Below, piece after piece: positions 1 to 9,254 of a stretch of 64,000 bases of DNA. The notes beneath the pieces are model-generated. The model had not been told where the DNA came from. It made no database searches and was given only the letters and a program-made list of their open reading frames with translations. The first letter of the stretch is position 1. Each line of letters begins with the position of its first letter. Source of the stretch: Desulfatitalea sp. BRH_c12 (lineage in GTDB: Bacteria; Desulfobacterota; Desulfobacteria; Desulfobacterales; Desulfosarcinaceae); NCBI GenBank assembly GCA_000961655.1, contig LADR01000079.1:1-64000 (forward strand), written 5' to 3'. Position numbers and translations under genes: made by a program.

Positions 1-594
1 GGCTGCCATCAGCTCGAAAATACATTTGGCCTCGGCACTGTCCGGGTCGTCGCTCTCCAGCGCTTTGAGCGCGCTGCCGCGAACGATCGGCGTGTCGTCG
101 CCCGGAAATTCATACTTGCTTAACAGCTCGCGCAGCTCCAGCTCCACCAGCTCGATCAGCTCTTCATCGTCGACCATGTCGCATTTGTTCAGAAAAACAA
201 CAATGCGCGGTACGCCGACCTGACGTGCCAGCAAAATGTGCTCGCGGGTCTGCGGCATGGGCCCGTCATCGGCGGCCACCACCAGGATCGCGCCATCCAT
301 CTGCGCCGCACCAGTGATCATGTTCTTGATGTAGTCCGCATGGCCGGGACAATCCACGTGCGCATAGTGCCGGGCGTCGCTCTCGTATTCCACGTGCGCT
401 GTGGCGATCGTGATTCCGCGCTCTTTTTCCTCAGGCGCCTTATCGATCTGATCGAACGGAATGTACTCCGCCCGTCCGCGCAAGCCGTTGAGCTTGGTGA
501 TTGCGGCCGTCAAGGTTGTCTTGCCATGATCAATGTGACCGATGGTCCCTACGTTGACATGTGGCTTTTTTCTCTCAAATTTTGCCTTCGCCAT
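1..594 (-). CDS. tuf: Elongation factor Tu, N-terminal part (cut by window edge)
   Basis: Translation GTPase that delivers aminoacyl-tRNA to the ribosome. The 198 codons present begin with [20 protein letters not shown] and contain the G1 loop GHIDHGKT, the switch region [13 protein letters not shown], the G3 motif DCPGHADY and the G4 motif NKCD. The start at 594 follows a strong GGGAGG ribosome site. The C-terminal half lies beyond base 1. Four tRNA genes lie directly upstream on the same strand in the order Thr, Tyr, Gly, Thr, the arrangement of the E. coli thrU-tyrU-glyT-thrT-tufB operon, so this is probably the tufB copy, co-transcribed with the tRNAs. Confidence 0.97.
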   Translation of the reverse strand, partial: MAKAKFERKKPHVNVGTIGHIDHGKTTLTAAITKLNGLRGRAEYIPFDQIDKAPEEKERGITIATAHVEYESDARHYAHVDCPGHADYIKNMITGAAQMDGAILVVAADDGPMPQTREHILLARQVGVPRIVVFLNKCDMVDDEELIELVELELRELLSKYEFPGDDTPIVRGSALKALESDDPDSAEAKCIFELMAA

Positions 595-712
595 CTCGTC
601 CTCCCTGGCTTCAAAATAGATTCAAATTTTAGGACTTCAAATTAAGATCGCCTTCGCTCAGTCAGTATCGCGCTTTGTTCGCTTACTCTGCGGCGTCAGA
701 TCAATTCAAAAA

Positions 713-789
713 TGGAGCCCACGACCGGAATCGAACCGGTGAACCTCTTCCTTACCAAGGAAGCGCTCTACCGTCTGAGCTACGTGGGC
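713..789 (-). tRNA. tRNA-Thr (anticodon GGT)
   Basis: Cloverleaf on the minus strand: acceptor GCCCACG pairs with CGTGGGC, the anticodon arm is CTTCC-TTGGTAA-GGAAG, the T arm is ACCGG-TTCGAAT-CCGGT, and CCA is encoded. The anticodon GGT reads ACC. It is the tRNA nearest to tuf. Confidence 0.97.
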
Positions 790-847
790 TTATATTTTCT
801 GATTCGGATATCTGATTGAAGGCTGCGTGAAGTTAGGCTGATAAGTT

Positions 848-923
848 TGGAGCGGGAGACGAGGCTCGAACTCGCGACATTCAGCTTGGAAGGCTGAAGC
901 TCTACCAACTGAGCTACTCCCGC
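848..923 (-). tRNA. tRNA-Gly (anticodon TCC)
   Basis: Minus-strand cloverleaf with acceptor GCGGGAG, anticodon arm TCAGC-CTTCCAA-GCTGA, T loop TTCGAGC and encoded CCA. The anticodon TCC reads GGA and GGG. Third gene of the tRNA-tuf cluster. Confidence 0.97.
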
Positions 924-1073
924 CTGATTTTCAAACCGCCTGATCTCTGAACCCCACATCTATACAGTCATTACCGCCCCAGGTTTTGACAAGGGGCTGC
1001 GCATACTGGAAGCCATGTAGTCAGAATCGATCCCGAATACGGATATCTCCTACAATTAGCACTCTTGTTTGGG

Positions 1074-1159
1074 TGGTGGTGGGGGGAGGATTCGAACCTC
1101 CGAAGGCGATAGCCGACAGATTTACAGTCTGTTCCCTTTGGCCGCTCGGGAACCCCACC
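1074..1159 (-). tRNA. tRNA-Tyr (anticodon GTA)
   Basis: Minus-strand 86-nt class II tRNA with a long variable arm. Acceptor GGTGGGG pairs with CCCCACC, the anticodon arm contains CTGTAAA (anticodon GTA), the T stem is GGAGG/CCTCC, and CCA is encoded. Confidence 0.97.
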
Positions 1160-1172
1160 TTTATTACATCAT

Positions 1173-1248
1173 TGGAGCCAGCGGAGGGACTCGAACCCCC
1201 GACCCACTGATTACAAATCAGTAGCTCTACCAACTGAGCTACGCTGGC
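1173..1248 (-). tRNA. tRNA-Thr (anticodon TGT)
   Basis: Minus-strand cloverleaf with acceptor GCCAGCG/CGCTGGC, anticodon loop TTTGTAA (anticodon TGT), T loop TTCGAGT and encoded CCA. First gene of the tRNA-tuf cluster. Its promoter should lie just upstream (about 1250-1330), but only weak -35/-10 candidates were visible. Confidence 0.97.
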
Positions 1249-1804
1249 ACCAAACACCTGCGATATAGTCGTTTTTAAAGATCGACCAAAGCCACCGTGC
1301 CGGTGCCAAGGTAACTGAAAATGGGCTTTTTAATCACATCTTTCAAAAAACGCAAGCAAAATCTAAAATATCCCGAAAAAAAATTCCACAGGGCTATATC
1401 GCCTTTTGTAGTGCGGATGCCTATGCGATGCCTTTCTTCGATCCAACCCCTATACGCTTTTATAGGCATAAATACAACAACAGAACTTCATTTCCGGCTT
1501 TCACCTGAAATAGAAACGCCCCATGACCTGTATCTCAACATCGATCTTTCGCTGAGCATAATCGCCGTGTGTCCCGGAGCGTCCATCGACATGGCAGACG
1601 CAAACCAGCGTCCTGCTGACCGGCGCGTGATAATTACTTGACAAGCACGGCAATTTTTGTGGTATCGTCGCCTTCAACTTACGATCAATGCACCCATCCC
1701 CCTGTGGTGCCGCTTGATCGGACGGACTGGCAACCCCCCGCGCTTTCAAACGCAACAAGTGTGATCCCGGCGTGGCGAAACAATCAATCTAATTCATTCA
1801 CATT
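1249..1804. other. Divergent intergenic region between the tRNA-tuf operon and the lytic transglycosylase gene
   Basis: About 555 bases with no convincing gene. Open frames here lack ribosome sites and recognisable protein features. The stretch must hold the promoter of the leftward tRNA-tuf operon and that of the rightward gene. Confidence 0.6.
1638..1668 (+). promoter_or_regulatory. Candidate sigma-70 promoter of the lytic transglycosylase gene
   Basis: A perfect TTGACA at 1638-1643 is followed by GGTATC (17-base spacer) or TATCGT (19-base spacer). It lies about 140 bases before the ATG at 1805. The -35 is strong and the -10 is poor. Confidence 0.4.
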
Positions 1805-3697
1805 ATGGGTAACGGTTTGAACATTCAATCCTTCTACAAATTGGTCCTTCCCTTTGTCCTGATTTTCTCTACCTATAGCTGCGGCCATCTGCCCTCCGGT
1901 ACCGAGGCATCGTCCGAACCAGCACAACACGCGGCGGTCGATAACGATGCCGCAAGCCTGCCACAGTCTGAGGACGCCGTTTTCGCGCAAGAAGCGTTGT
2001 CAGAGGAACTTGCGGCCAACGGCGATGCGGATTTACCAGCTGCGCCCGTTGACGAAGCTCAGGAAAATCTGTCGGCCGGCGAATACCCGGATGACGACGG
2101 TGGCGATTCAGCGGTGACGGCCGAAAAGGAATTTTCAGAAACGGATAAGGTGACGCAGTCTAAACTGGATGAGGCCTTGGATTTCTGTGAAGTCGCCCAA
2201 TCCTTGTGGCAAAAAGGGGAGTTGGACAGTGCGCTGGAGTCATTGGACAAGGCGTATTCGTTGATCTGGGAGGTGGATACCAATCAGGACACCGAACTGA
2301 TTCAACAGAAAGAGGATCTGCGTTTCCTGATCTCCAAAAGGATTCTGGAAATTTATGCTTCCCGCAACACAGTTGTGACCGGGAACCATGATGAAATTCC
2401 CATGGAGCTAAACAGCCATGTGCTGAACGAGATCCGACTGTTCACAGGTCCGGAAAAAAACTTCTTTCTGAGGTCCTATCAGCGATCGGGTCAGTACATG
2501 CCCTACATCCTCCAAGCGCTCAAGGAAGCCGGTCTGCCCGAAGACCTGGCCTGGCTTCCGCTGATCGAAAGCGGTTTCATGGCCAAAGCGCTCTCCAGCG
2601 CACGCGCCCTGGGGTTGTGGCAATTCATTCCAAGCACCGGCTACAAGTTTGGCTTGAAGCGCAACAGCTACATCGACGAACGAATTGATTTCATGAAGGC
2701 AACCAATGCGGCTATCGCCTATCTGAAAGAGCTCCACAGCATGTTCGGCGATTGGTCGACGGTTCTGGCCGCTTATAATTGTGGCGAGGGACGGGTGCTT
2801 CAAGTGATTCGCACACAGAATATCAATTACCTCGATAACTTCTGGGATCTCTACACGAGACTGCCGCGCGAGACAGCGCGCTATGTGCCCAGATTCATCG
2901 CAACGTTGCACATGGTAAAAAATCCGGAAAAATACGGTTTGGATCAGGTCGTGTTCGATGCACCGCTGGCTTTTGATCAAATTGAGATCAACCGCCAGAT
3001 GCACCTGAAAGATGTCGGCAAAGTACTCAACATCGACTTGAAAGAATTGGAAGCCCTCAACCCGGAACTGCGCTATCACATCTTGCCGCCGGAACCATAC
3101 ACGTTGAGAGTTCCGGTCGGAGAAGCGGACAATCTCCTGGCCAACCTGGAAACCGTACCCACCTGCACTTTACCGCAAAATACGTTTACGTACGCCCGTC
3201 ATCGCGTGCGGGCCGGTGAAACGCTTTCCGGCATCGCCCGGCGCTATCGCGTCGGCGTCTCCACTATCCTGAAGGCCAACAATCTAAAGAGCAGCAGAAT
3301 CCGCATCGGCCAAATTCTCAAGGTACCCGGCAGCGCCTATGCCGCCCTCGACACCCCCGAAAAAAAGGCAACCGCTTTTTCAGGCACGCATACGGTGGTC
3401 CGCGGAGATTCATTGTGGAGCATTGCCGCACAATACAACACCACAGTGAAAAGCATCAGCGACTTGAATGGTTTGCCGTCCACAAAACTGGTAGCCGGTC
3501 AAAAACTGAAAATTCCAGGGAAGCATTCCGCCGCGGTGTCAACGTCTAAGAACAAGAACACGTATCGGGTTCAAAACGGCGACAGTCCTTACGCGATCGC
3601 CCTAAAACACAATATGGCCCTCGATCAGTTGCTGCGCATCAACAAACTCCGACCGGGCAGCACCATTCACCCCGGCCAGACGCTTTATCTTGAATAA
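1805..3697 (+). CDS. mltD: MltD-like membrane-bound lytic murein transglycosylase with three LysM repeats
   Basis: Cleaves the glycan strands of peptidoglycan, probably anchored in the outer membrane. The N-terminus is a lipoprotein signal with the lipid-accepting Cys at residue 26 (STYSC). An acidic low-complexity region (about 30-120) precedes the SLT domain (about 205-345), with catalytic Glu255 in LPLIESGF, then the ALGLWQF and LAAYNCGEGRV motifs. Three LysM peptidoglycan-binding repeats occupy about 463-510, 528-573 and 586-630. At 630 residues it is longer than E. coli MltD because of the acidic linker and third LysM. No clear ribosome site precedes the ATG; this start was chosen because it gives an intact signal peptide. 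It stands alone on its strand, followed by a tRNA. Confidence 0.93.
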   Translation: MGNGLNIQSFYKLVLPFVLIFSTYSCGHLPSGTEASSEPAQHAAVDNDAASLPQSEDAVFAQEALSEELAANGDADLPAAPVDEAQENLSAGEYPDDDGGDSAVTAEKEFSETDKVTQSKLDEALDFCEVAQSLWQKGELDSALESLDKAYSLIWEVDTNQDTELIQQKEDLRFLISKRILEIYASRNTVVTGNHDEIPMELNSHVLNEIRLFTGPEKNFFLRSYQRSGQYMPYILQALKEAGLPEDLAWLPLIESGFMAKALSSARALGLWQFIPSTGYKFGLKRNSYIDERIDFMKATNAAIAYLKELHSMFGDWSTVLAAYNCGEGRVLQVIRTQNINYLDNFWDLYTRLPRETARYVPRFIATLHMVKNPEKYGLDQVVFDAPLAFDQIEINRQMHLKDVGKVLNIDLKELEALNPELRYHILPPEPYTLRVPVGEADNLLANLETVPTCTLPQNTFTYARHRVRAGETLSGIARRYRVGVSTILKANNLKSSRIRIGQILKVPGSAYAALDTPEKKATAFSGTHTVVRGDSLWSIAAQYNTTVKSISDLNGLPSTKLVAGQKLKIPGKHSAAVSTSKNKNTYRVQNGDSPYAIALKHNMALDQLLRINKLRPGSTIHPGQTLYLE

Positions 3698-3772
3698 AGG
3701 GTCAAACAACCACGTACTTTCGATTTTCAAAGACGCGATCTTGTGGTATTTGATTTCGCCTTTAAGCGAAGC

Positions 3773-3848
3773 GCCCTCGTAGCTCAGGGGATAGAGCAGC
3801 AGATTCCTAATCTGTTGGCCGCAGGTTCGATTCCTGCCGGGGGCACCA
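3773..3848 (+). tRNA. tRNA-Arg (anticodon CCT)
   Basis: Plus-strand cloverleaf: acceptor GCCCTCG pairs with CGGGGGC, the anticodon arm contains TTCCTAA (anticodon CCT, reads AGG), the T arm is GCAGG-TTCGATT-CCTGC, and CCA is encoded. Confidence 0.97.
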
Positions 3849-3924
3849 AGAACACCACGGTCCATGCGACACATTGCAAGCCCTTGCTATGCCCCCTGAC
3901 CTTTCCCTCAAATAAAACGGCTTG

Positions 3925-5253
3925 TCACTTTCCGAGCATTGCGTTGGGCAGCCAGACCACAACTTGCGGGAAAATCGAACAGATCACCACTCCGACAATC
4001 TGGATGATCAGAAAGGGAATAACGCCGCGGTATATGTGGCCCAGTTGAACGCCTTCAATCCCCAGCCCGGACAGATAGAAGAGCGCATATCCAAAGGGTG
4101 GGGAGAGGAACGACAACTGAAGGTTAATGGCGAGCATTGCAACAAACCAGAGCATATCGAAGCCGAGTTGTTGGGCCACTGGCAGAAATATCGGAAAGGT
4201 GATCATGACGATTCCAATCCAGTCGATGAAAAGACCGAGAATGACATAAATCGCCATAATCATGATGTAGGTACCCCATTTGCCGAGACCGAGGCCGACG
4301 ATTGCGTTCACCAGGGCGGCACCTCCGCCCAGTTTCAAAAAGACGCCGGTGAAGCAGGTCGCTCCGATGATGATCATGATGACCATGGTAACCGTGCGGG
4401 AGGTCTGGTAGAGGCAATCGGTGAAATTTTCCCAGGTGAACTTCCCGTAGGCAACGACCATGATGAATGCGAGAAGGGCCCCAACTCCGGCCGCCTCGGT
4501 GGGCGTTGCGAATCCTAAGAAAATCGATCCGAGGACAAGGAAAATCAGACCCATGGGCGGGACAGCGTAGCGCAGGGCGTTTTTGATCCTCTTACTCACT
4601 GGAACCAGGGCCAGTTCCTCCTTGGGAACCGGAGGTCCAATCTTCGGATTCAGACCGCAGCGGACAGCGATGTAGGCCATGTAAAGACCCGACAAAACCA
4701 AACCGGGAAGGGCGCCCGCTATGAGGAGCTTCCCTGCGGAGAGCCCCCCCTGGTCGGCCATCATGACAAGCATGATGCTAGGAGGGATCAGTATCCCCAG
4801 GCTACCGCCGGCCGCCACGAGCCCCATTGACAACTCCTTCTGATAGCCATATCGAATCAGCATTGGCCCGGCAAGGAGGCCCATGGTCACGACCGAAGCG
4901 CCCACAATCCCCGTGCAGGCCGCAAAGACGATACAGACCCCGATCACCGCAACGCCGACACCTCCCCGGACCGGCCCCAGAAGCATTCTAAGCGCCTTGA
5001 ACAATCCGTCCGCAACGCCCGACATGGTCAGCAAATTCCCCATCAGGATAAACAGCGTAATCGCCACCAATACGAAATTATCCATTGTCCCATAGATTCG
5101 ATCCATGAAAATGCCGAAGAACTGTGGTCCGATGAAAAAAAACCCGAACACGACGCCTACCCCTCCGAGAACGAATGCCAGCGGGTGTCCCATGAAGAAG
5201 AAGATCACCAACGCGACGAACATACCGATGGCGGCTACTATTTCAGGGCTCAT
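3925..5253 (-). CDS. dctM: TRAP transporter large permease (DctM family)
   Basis: Large membrane subunit of a tripartite ATP-independent periplasmic transporter, which moves carboxylates using an ion gradient. The 442 residues are almost entirely hydrophobic helices, with typical DctM stretches such as GHPLAFVLGGVGVVFG near the N-terminus, GSLGILIPPSIMLV in the first half and LQLSFLSPPFGYALFYL near the C-terminus. Its ATG overlaps the TGA of dctQ by four bases (ATGA), so the two are translationally coupled. Full length for the family. Confidence 0.95.
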   Translation of the reverse strand: MSPEIVAAIGMFVALVIFFFMGHPLAFVLGGVGVVFGFFFIGPQFFGIFMDRIYGTMDNFVLVAITLFILMGNLLTMSGVADGLFKALRMLLGPVRGGVGVAVIGVCIVFAACTGIVGASVVTMGLLAGPMLIRYGYQKELSMGLVAAGGSLGILIPPSIMLVMMADQGGLSAGKLLIAGALPGLVLSGLYMAYIAVRCGLNPKIGPPVPKEELALVPVSKRIKNALRYAVPPMGLIFLVLGSIFLGFATPTEAAGVGALLAFIMVVAYGKFTWENFTDCLYQTSRTVTMVIMIIIGATCFTGVFLKLGGGAALVNAIVGLGLGKWGTYIMIMAIYVILGLFIDWIGIVMITFPIFLPVAQQLGFDMLWFVAMLAINLQLSFLSPPFGYALFYLSGLGIEGVQLGHIYRGVIPFLIIQIVGVVICSIFPQVVVWLPNAMLGK

Positions 5254-5765
5254 GTGTTCCTCTTTCTTTCCTGAACGATCACGTTAACGGCTTTGATCAC
5301 CTCGGAGACACCCTGTAAAAAGAGCATGACAGCGGTGATCGGGATGACCGTCTTGATCGGGTATAATGGCGGTCCCCATATACTCCAGGACTTTTCCAGC
5401 ATCTGCCAGGAATTGACCGAATAGCTGAAGCCGAAGTAAATAAAAACGATGATAAAAGGGAAGTACATTAGAAAATAGCAGATCAGTGAAAGGATCGCTT
5501 GTGTTTTCTTTGAAAAACGCCCGGAGACGAGATCGATGGCGACATGTGATTTGCATAGCAGGCCGTATGCTGCAACCAGCATGAAATGCGCCCCATAAAA
5601 AAAATTACTCATTTCGAAAGTCCAGATCGTAGGCCGCTGAAACGATCGGGTAAACACCTCGTAGACGATAAAAAGCGTCAAGGGGATCATCAGGTAACTG
5701 AATACGATCCCGGTCCATCGGCTGAACGCGTCGATCCTTCTGGACAAGCCAAGCCACATGTTCAT
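5250..5765 (-). CDS. dctQ: TRAP transporter small permease (DctQ family)
   Basis: Small membrane subunit, 171 residues with four predicted helices (for example FSYLMIPLTLFIVYEVF and LSLICYFLMYFPFIIVFIYF), matching the DctQ family in size and layout. The open frame extends further upstream, but the ATG at 5765 has a GAGG ribosome site six bases before it and starts at the family N-terminus (MNMWLGLSRRID). It lies between dctP and dctM. Confidence 0.93.
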   Translation of the reverse strand: MNMWLGLSRRIDAFSRWTGIVFSYLMIPLTLFIVYEVFTRSFQRPTIWTFEMSNFFYGAHFMLVAAYGLLCKSHVAIDLVSGRFSKKTQAILSLICYFLMYFPFIIVFIYFGFSYSVNSWQMLEKSWSIWGPPLYPIKTVIPITAVMLFLQGVSEVIKAVNVIVQERKRNT

Positions 5766-5840
5766 AGAGAACCTCTTTGTTCGCCCGGAACGCCCGGGGG
5801 ATTTCGGGCGCCCCGTCAAAGGTCAGATGGGTTCAGGCCC

Positions 5841-6941
5841 TTATTTGAGACCCGGAAGATTTGGCCAGGAATAGGGCTTGCGTCCCTGGGAGAATGGTTG
5901 CTGGACATCGCGTGTGGGTTGGAAGTCTTTCAGAAACTGGAACATGGACAGTGCGGCCGTCTGATAATCGGGATTTTTCTTGGCCTCTTCCACGAGGTAC
6001 TCCCAGGCATAGTTTTCGATTTTCTTGAGTTCCTCCTCGGACAGCTTGAAAATTTCGTGACCCGATGCAACGAATTGGTTTAGGGCTTCGATATTGGTGG
6101 CCTCATACCAACTGCTCATGTAGGCCACATTGGCAATCGAGGCTCTCTCGACGATCACCTTCAGGTCGTCCGGCAATTTTTCCCAGGCACCTTTGTTGAT
6201 CATGACTCCGAAGGTGGACGAGGGCTGATGCCAACCAGGACCGATGTTGTATTTTGTTACCTCCGCGAAACCCATTTTCCAGTCGATCGAAGGGCTGCAG
6301 AACTCAGCGCCATCGATGGTCGCCATTTGCAGTGCCTGATAGATTTCGCCGCCGGATACCATAACCTGGGCAGCCCCCAGCTTCTGGAGGATGTGGCCCT
6401 GGGCCTTTCCGGACATCCTCAGCTTCTTGCCTTTGTAGTCTTCGAGGGTCTTGATTGGCACGCGCGCACGTATCCCTGATTCCATCGGGCTCACGGCGGT
6501 CAGGAAATACTTCATATTGTACTTTCCGAAAAGATCGTCGAAGACCTTTTTCCCGCCCCCATGATAGTACCAGTTGATAGCGTCATACTGGCCCAGCCCC
6601 ATCGGAAAGGAGCCAAGAAGGTCGAAGGCGGAGTTCTTACCGGCCCAGTAGCTCGGCCAGTCCCCGCCGCACTCCACAGAACCCTTGGAAACCGAGTCGA
6701 AGACCGCAGTGGCGGGAACGAGTTCACCGGCGGGAGAAACGGAGATCTGAAGGCGGCCGTTGCTCAATTCGTTGACGAGTTTGGCGAAATTCTTATCCCC
6801 CTCAAGAAGGTTGATGGTCGGGGTCCAGGTACTGACCATCGTCCATTTGATCGGTTTTTCGGCGGCCGAGACAAGGCCGAGACCGGCACAAAAAATTGTC
6901 ATCGCCGCAATAGCGATCACGAAACTCTTTTTTTTCTTCAT
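5841..6941 (-). CDS. dctP: TRAP transporter periplasmic solute-binding protein (DctP family)
   Basis: Binds the substrate in the periplasm and hands it to DctQM. The start at 6941 has AAGGAG seven bases upstream and gives a standard signal peptide (MKKKKSFVIAIAAMTIFCAG...LVSA). The mature protein has the DctP layout with RARVPIKTLEDYKGKKLRM (containing the conserved substrate-carboxylate Arg region) and ALQMATIDGAEFCSPS. The open frame extends 63 codons upstream without a signal peptide, so that longer start was rejected. The ligand is not predictable from sequence. The neighbouring acyl-CoA ligase suggests a carboxylic acid that is activated on entry. Confidence 0.94.
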   Translation of the reverse strand: MKKKKSFVIAIAAMTIFCAGLGLVSAAEKPIKWTMVSTWTPTINLLEGDKNFAKLVNELSNGRLQISVSPAGELVPATAVFDSVSKGSVECGGDWPSYWAGKNSAFDLLGSFPMGLGQYDAINWYYHGGGKKVFDDLFGKYNMKYFLTAVSPMESGIRARVPIKTLEDYKGKKLRMSGKAQGHILQKLGAAQVMVSGGEIYQALQMATIDGAEFCSPSIDWKMGFAEVTKYNIGPGWHQPSSTFGVMINKGAWEKLPDDLKVIVERASIANVAYMSSWYEATNIEALNQFVASGHEIFKLSEEELKKIENYAWEYLVEEAKKNPDYQTAALSMFQFLKDFQPTRDVQQPFSQGRKPYSWPNLPGLK

Positions 6942-7179
6942 GGCATTTTCTCCTTTCATAGGTAAACGCAAGTAGCGGATCGAACCTTCGGATGCCAAGC
7001 ACCATGACCTCAGAACCAGGCCGCTGTCCCTATTAGGCCCCTGAAGTTCTTCCCTGCCCTTTCGAAGCATCACCTCCCTTTTTACAAGCCAGTTGGTGCT
7101 TGCACACACCCACCTGCGAACGATCATCATCCAAAGAGTGGGATTTAATCATCGCCCAGCAGCCAAAGGTCCGGATGCA

Positions 7180-8829
7180 TCATTCCCGGAATGGATGCCC
7201 CTTCTGCTTTTCAATCTCCAGCTTGCGCAAGTCTCCGCGGATGATCTTGCCGGTGCTCGTCATCGGAAGTTCGGCCACGAATTCTATCTCGCGCGGATAC
7301 TCGTAAGCGGCCAGACGCGTTTTAACGAAAGTTTGGATCTCTTTCGCCAACTCTTCTGTGGCGGGTATTCCTTCTTTCAAAACGAGGAACGCCTTGACGA
7401 TTTCAGTGCGGACCGCATCGGGTTTGCCTATGACAGCGCACATCGCAACGGCGGGATGCTTGATCAGGCACCCTTCTATCTCCGCCGGGCCGATCCGATA
7501 TCCCGAGGAAGTGATGAGGTCGTCCTTGCGGGCGACATACCAGATATAGCCATCCTCATCCTTCTTGCCCAAGTCACCGGTAAGAGACCAGTCGCCAACG
7601 AATTTATTCCGCGTGGCTTGAGGGTTTTGCCAATAATTGAGGAACATGACCGGATCGGGCCGCAGGATGGCGATCTCGCCGACCGTAGAGGGCGGGCAGA
7701 TGTGACCCTCTGCATCCACAACTTCCACGCGGTGCCCGGGGATCGGTTTGCCCATCGACCCTCGTCGCACGGGCATGATCTCGCAACAGTTCCCCACGAC
7801 CAGATTGACTTCGGTCTGGCCGTAGAATTCATTAATATCAAGATCCATGACCTGGCGCCCCCAGTCGAGGAGTTCCTCTCCCAGAGTTTCACCGCCGCAA
7901 CCAATCGTCCGCATCCGGAAATCATGGCGGCTTTTGGGATCTTTGACCAGACGCATCATCTTCAAAGCGGTTGGTGGCATGAAGGCATTGCGTATGCCGT
8001 GCTTGGCAATGAGATAAAAGGCGTGTTCGGGATCAAATTTCCTGGTGCGGTGGGCGACAACCGGGACGCCGTGATGCCAACTCGGCAGCAGGACATCGAT
8101 CAAACCGCCAATCCAGGCCCAGTCGGCAGGAGTCCAGTATACATCGCCTTTTTCAGGAAAAAAGTTGTGGAAAAATTCTACTCCCGGAACGTGGCCCAGC
8201 ACCACGCGGTGGGCATGCAGGGCTCCCTTCGGCGGACCGGTGGTTCCCGATGTGTAGATGATCATTGCCGGGTCGTCTGCTCTGGTAAGAACAGGTTCGA
8301 AATGGGACGACCCCTTTTCCAGCGCCCCCCAAAAATCGACAACCCCGGGCTGGCTCTTCCCGCCGCTGACGAACAGCAGCTTTAAATCGGGAAGTTGGCC
8401 GCGGATCTGAAGGACCTTGGCGATGTTTGCGCTGTCTGTGACAATGGCTTTCGCTCCGCTGTTGGCGAGCCGGTATTCGAGCGCGTCCGGACCGAACAAC
8501 GTGAACAAGGGGATGGCGATAGCGCCCACCTTGTAGGTGGCAATGTGGGTGATTGCCGCTTCTGGGCACTGTGGCAACAGAATACCGACCCGATCGCCTG
8601 ACGATATGCCACTCGCCCCAAGGGCATTGGCCAAACGATTGGAAAGCTGCTTGATGTCCCAGAAGGTGAATTTTTCAGTCTTTCCCCTTTCGTCCTCATA
8701 GATGAGTGCGAGCCGATAACGTTCGTCCGCCCACTTGTCGCAGACATCCACGCCGATATTGTAGTGTTCGGGGATCGACCAGCGGAAACTGCTGTAGACC
8801 TCGTCGTAAGTACTTTTTTTCGGTAGCAT
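7180..8829 (-). CDS. AMP-forming acyl-CoA synthetase (medium-chain/aryl acid type)
   Basis: Activates a carboxylic acid to its CoA thioester with ATP to AMP and pyrophosphate. The ANL-family motifs are all present: MIIYTSGTTGPPKG (phosphate loop), EFYGQTE, LTGDLGKKDEDGYIWYVARKDD (hinge) and the C-terminal TSTGKIIR with the catalytic Lys. At 549 residues it matches medium-chain acyl-CoA synthetases rather than the longer acetyl-CoA synthetases. A GAGG site precedes the ATG. It lies 238 bases upstream of dctP on the same strand, so it may be co-transcribed with the transporter and use its substrate. Chain length or aromatic preference cannot be read from sequence. Confidence 0.9.
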   Translation of the reverse strand: MLPKKSTYDEVYSSFRWSIPEHYNIGVDVCDKWADERYRLALIYEDERGKTEKFTFWDIKQLSNRLANALGASGISSGDRVGILLPQCPEAAITHIATYKVGAIAIPLFTLFGPDALEYRLANSGAKAIVTDSANIAKVLQIRGQLPDLKLLFVSGGKSQPGVVDFWGALEKGSSHFEPVLTRADDPAMIIYTSGTTGPPKGALHAHRVVLGHVPGVEFFHNFFPEKGDVYWTPADWAWIGGLIDVLLPSWHHGVPVVAHRTRKFDPEHAFYLIAKHGIRNAFMPPTALKMMRLVKDPKSRHDFRMRTIGCGGETLGEELLDWGRQVMDLDINEFYGQTEVNLVVGNCCEIMPVRRGSMGKPIPGHRVEVVDAEGHICPPSTVGEIAILRPDPVMFLNYWQNPQATRNKFVGDWSLTGDLGKKDEDGYIWYVARKDDLITSSGYRIGPAEIEGCLIKHPAVAMCAVIGKPDAVRTEIVKAFLVLKEGIPATEELAKEIQTFVKTRLAAYEYPREIEFVAELPMTSTGKIIRGDLRKLEIEKQKGHPFRE

Positions 8830-8959
8830 AGCATCCTCTGAATCTCTAACACGTTGCGTGCTTTTTGAGGTGACAGGCCGAAATCAAGCTGACAGACTGG
8901 GAACTTTTATCGATTTTCAAAAAATGAATGGTCTTCAATTTTTTAACAAGCCTTGTGAT

Positions 8960-9254
8960 CTTTGTCAAGATGTTGGATCCACCGCAGGGCGCCCGATCAG
9001 GCACAATTCGAAAAAAGGCCGCCTCATTTGCACAAGGAGGCTGGCGCACGGCTTTTGCGCCGATCACTGGGGAAGTAGTCCGCCGTATAATCCATACCAC
9101 GGCGGACTTCTCCCTGGCGCAGACGGTCCGGTTTTCCCCTGATGCGGACGGCGCCATGCTCAAGGACAAGTACGGGACCGCATTGTGGAAACCTGCCATA
9201 AGTCCAGGCTGGGGCCGCATTTTCGCCGAGCAGGCCGGCCGGGCGCGCCGTTGA
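8960..9254 (+). pseudogene. Remnant of precorrin-8X methylmutase (CbiC/CobH), N-terminal part
   Basis: Frame starting near 8928 reads ...FAPITGEVVRRIIHTTADF, then SLAQTVRFSPDA. This closely resembles the N-terminal CbiC/CobH signature (VVRRxIHTTADFxxAxxxRFSPDA) of the cobalamin-pathway enzyme. The match covers only about 45 residues; the rest of the roughly 200-residue enzyme, including the TDT-M region, is not found in any frame before the stop at 9254. There is no good start or ribosome site. Best read as a decayed fragment. Confidence 0.5.

Noticed and set aside
1321-1641. 106-codon open frame between the tRNA cluster and the transglycosylase gene
   Set aside because: No ribosome site, irregular composition and no family features; it overlaps the expected promoter region.
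7000-7130. Longer dctP start with the strong GGGAGGTG site upstream
   Set aside because: It would add an N-terminal extension before the signal peptide, and the spacing to its ATG is too short; the start at 6941 is family-like.
7093-8385. 430-codon open frame antisense to the acyl-CoA ligase
   Set aside because: It is the complement of a clear enzyme gene; no motifs or ribosome site.
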